A DNA stretch of 64,000 nucleotides from Marinobacter pelagius. Lineage in GTDB: Bacteria > Pseudomonadota > Gammaproteobacteria > Pseudomonadales > Oleiphilaceae. The notes beneath the pieces were generated by a model. It did not search any database and was not told the origin of the DNA. It saw only the letters and a list, made by a program, of their open reading frames with translations. The translations under genes were made by a program, and so were the position numbers. Positions 63,861-64,000 of this stretch are shown piece after piece; position 1 is the first letter of the stretch; each line of letters begins with the position of its first letter. The stretch is taken from the NCBI RefSeq assembly GCF_900114925.1, contig NZ_FOUR01000001.1, positions 310,001 to 374,000 of the forward strand. The letters run 5' to 3'.

Positions 63861-64000
63861 TCAGAACAGGTTGACCGGAACTTTCAGGTAGACCTGCCCG
63901 TTATCTTCGGCCGGCGGCATGTGGCCGGCCCGCATGTTGACCTGTACCGACGGCAGGATCAGCCGTGGCATGTCCAGGGTGGCGTCCCTCTCGGTGCGCA
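63861..64000 (-). CDS. C-terminal end of a gene that continues past the window
   Basis: The minus-strand frame is open from the window edge to a TGA at 63861-63863, giving 46 residues. They include RDATLDMPRLILPSVQVNMRAG and end in QVYLKVPVNLF. It lies seven bases upstream of the SulP start and is likely co-transcribed. The fragment is too short for me to name the family. Confidence 0.6.
   Translation of the reverse strand, partial: RTERDATLDMPRLILPSVQVNMRAGHMPPAEDNGQVYLKVPVNLF

Overview
The window looks like a GC-rich chromosomal stretch of a marine, hydrocarbon-degrading gammaproteobacterium. Marinobacter or a close relative is my best guess, from overall gene character (HD-GYP with a DUF3391-type N-terminus, a RegB/RegA-like pair, several RND pumps, a DASH photolyase, SulP). 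It was not verified by any search. No rRNA, tRNA, CRISPR array, integrase or transposase gene was seen.

Layout. 1-8 kb: housekeeping and signalling genes, namely a 5'-truncated HD-GYP phosphodiesterase, a hotdog thioesterase, a cytochrome c'/cytochrome b561 pair, an RNase J-like metallo-hydrolase, a solute-binding protein, a DJ-1/PfpI protein, a pair of palindromic repeats and a MotA/MotB-like pair. 8.1-32.2 kb: an aromatic-degradation island whose base composition looks lower in GC than its flanks. 32.3-37.4 kb: formaldehyde dehydrogenase (frmA), DASH photolyase, a DUF6231-like protein, a CrtI-like oxidoreductase and a DUF1232 protein. 37.4-50.8 kb: two RND efflux operons, the first apparently co-transcribed with an FtsX-type ABC exporter and a CrtC/AttH-like lipoprotein, with a small ion channel between them. 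51-64 kb: an OprC-like TonB receptor, glutamate dehydrogenase, an unusual KaiC-like/pyruvate-phosphate-dikinase-like protein, a RegBA-type two-component system, a PAS-GGDEF-EAL protein, an orphan CbiM-like permease, a SulP transporter and the C-terminus of one more gene.

The island holds a complete phenol-to-central-metabolism route on the minus strand. A DmpR/MopR-type activator (21173-22852) lies upstream of dmpKLMNOP-dmpB, which has a recognisable sigma-54 promoter. The products convert phenol to catechol and then to 2-hydroxymuconic semialdehyde. A second operon (dmpC-E-H-I-F-G, a second catechol 2,3-dioxygenase and a DmpQ-like ferredoxin) carries the 4-oxalocrotonate branch to pyruvate and acetyl-CoA. 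No DmpD-type hydrolase is present. Upstream are a four-gene envelope module (DUF1302, DUF1329, YCF48-like, MMPL/RND), a tautomerase-like gene, an atypical SDR and a divergent LysR regulator.

The strongest observation is a 66-bp promoter/operator architecture present three times with identical internal spacing: before dmpC, before the DUF1302 gene, and between the SDR and lysR genes. It contains the ATAC-N7-GTAT motif of BenM/CatM-type regulators. It suggests that the LysR protein coordinates the lower meta pathway with the uncharacterised envelope module and the SDR/tautomerase pair, while the DmpR-like protein controls phenol hydroxylase separately.
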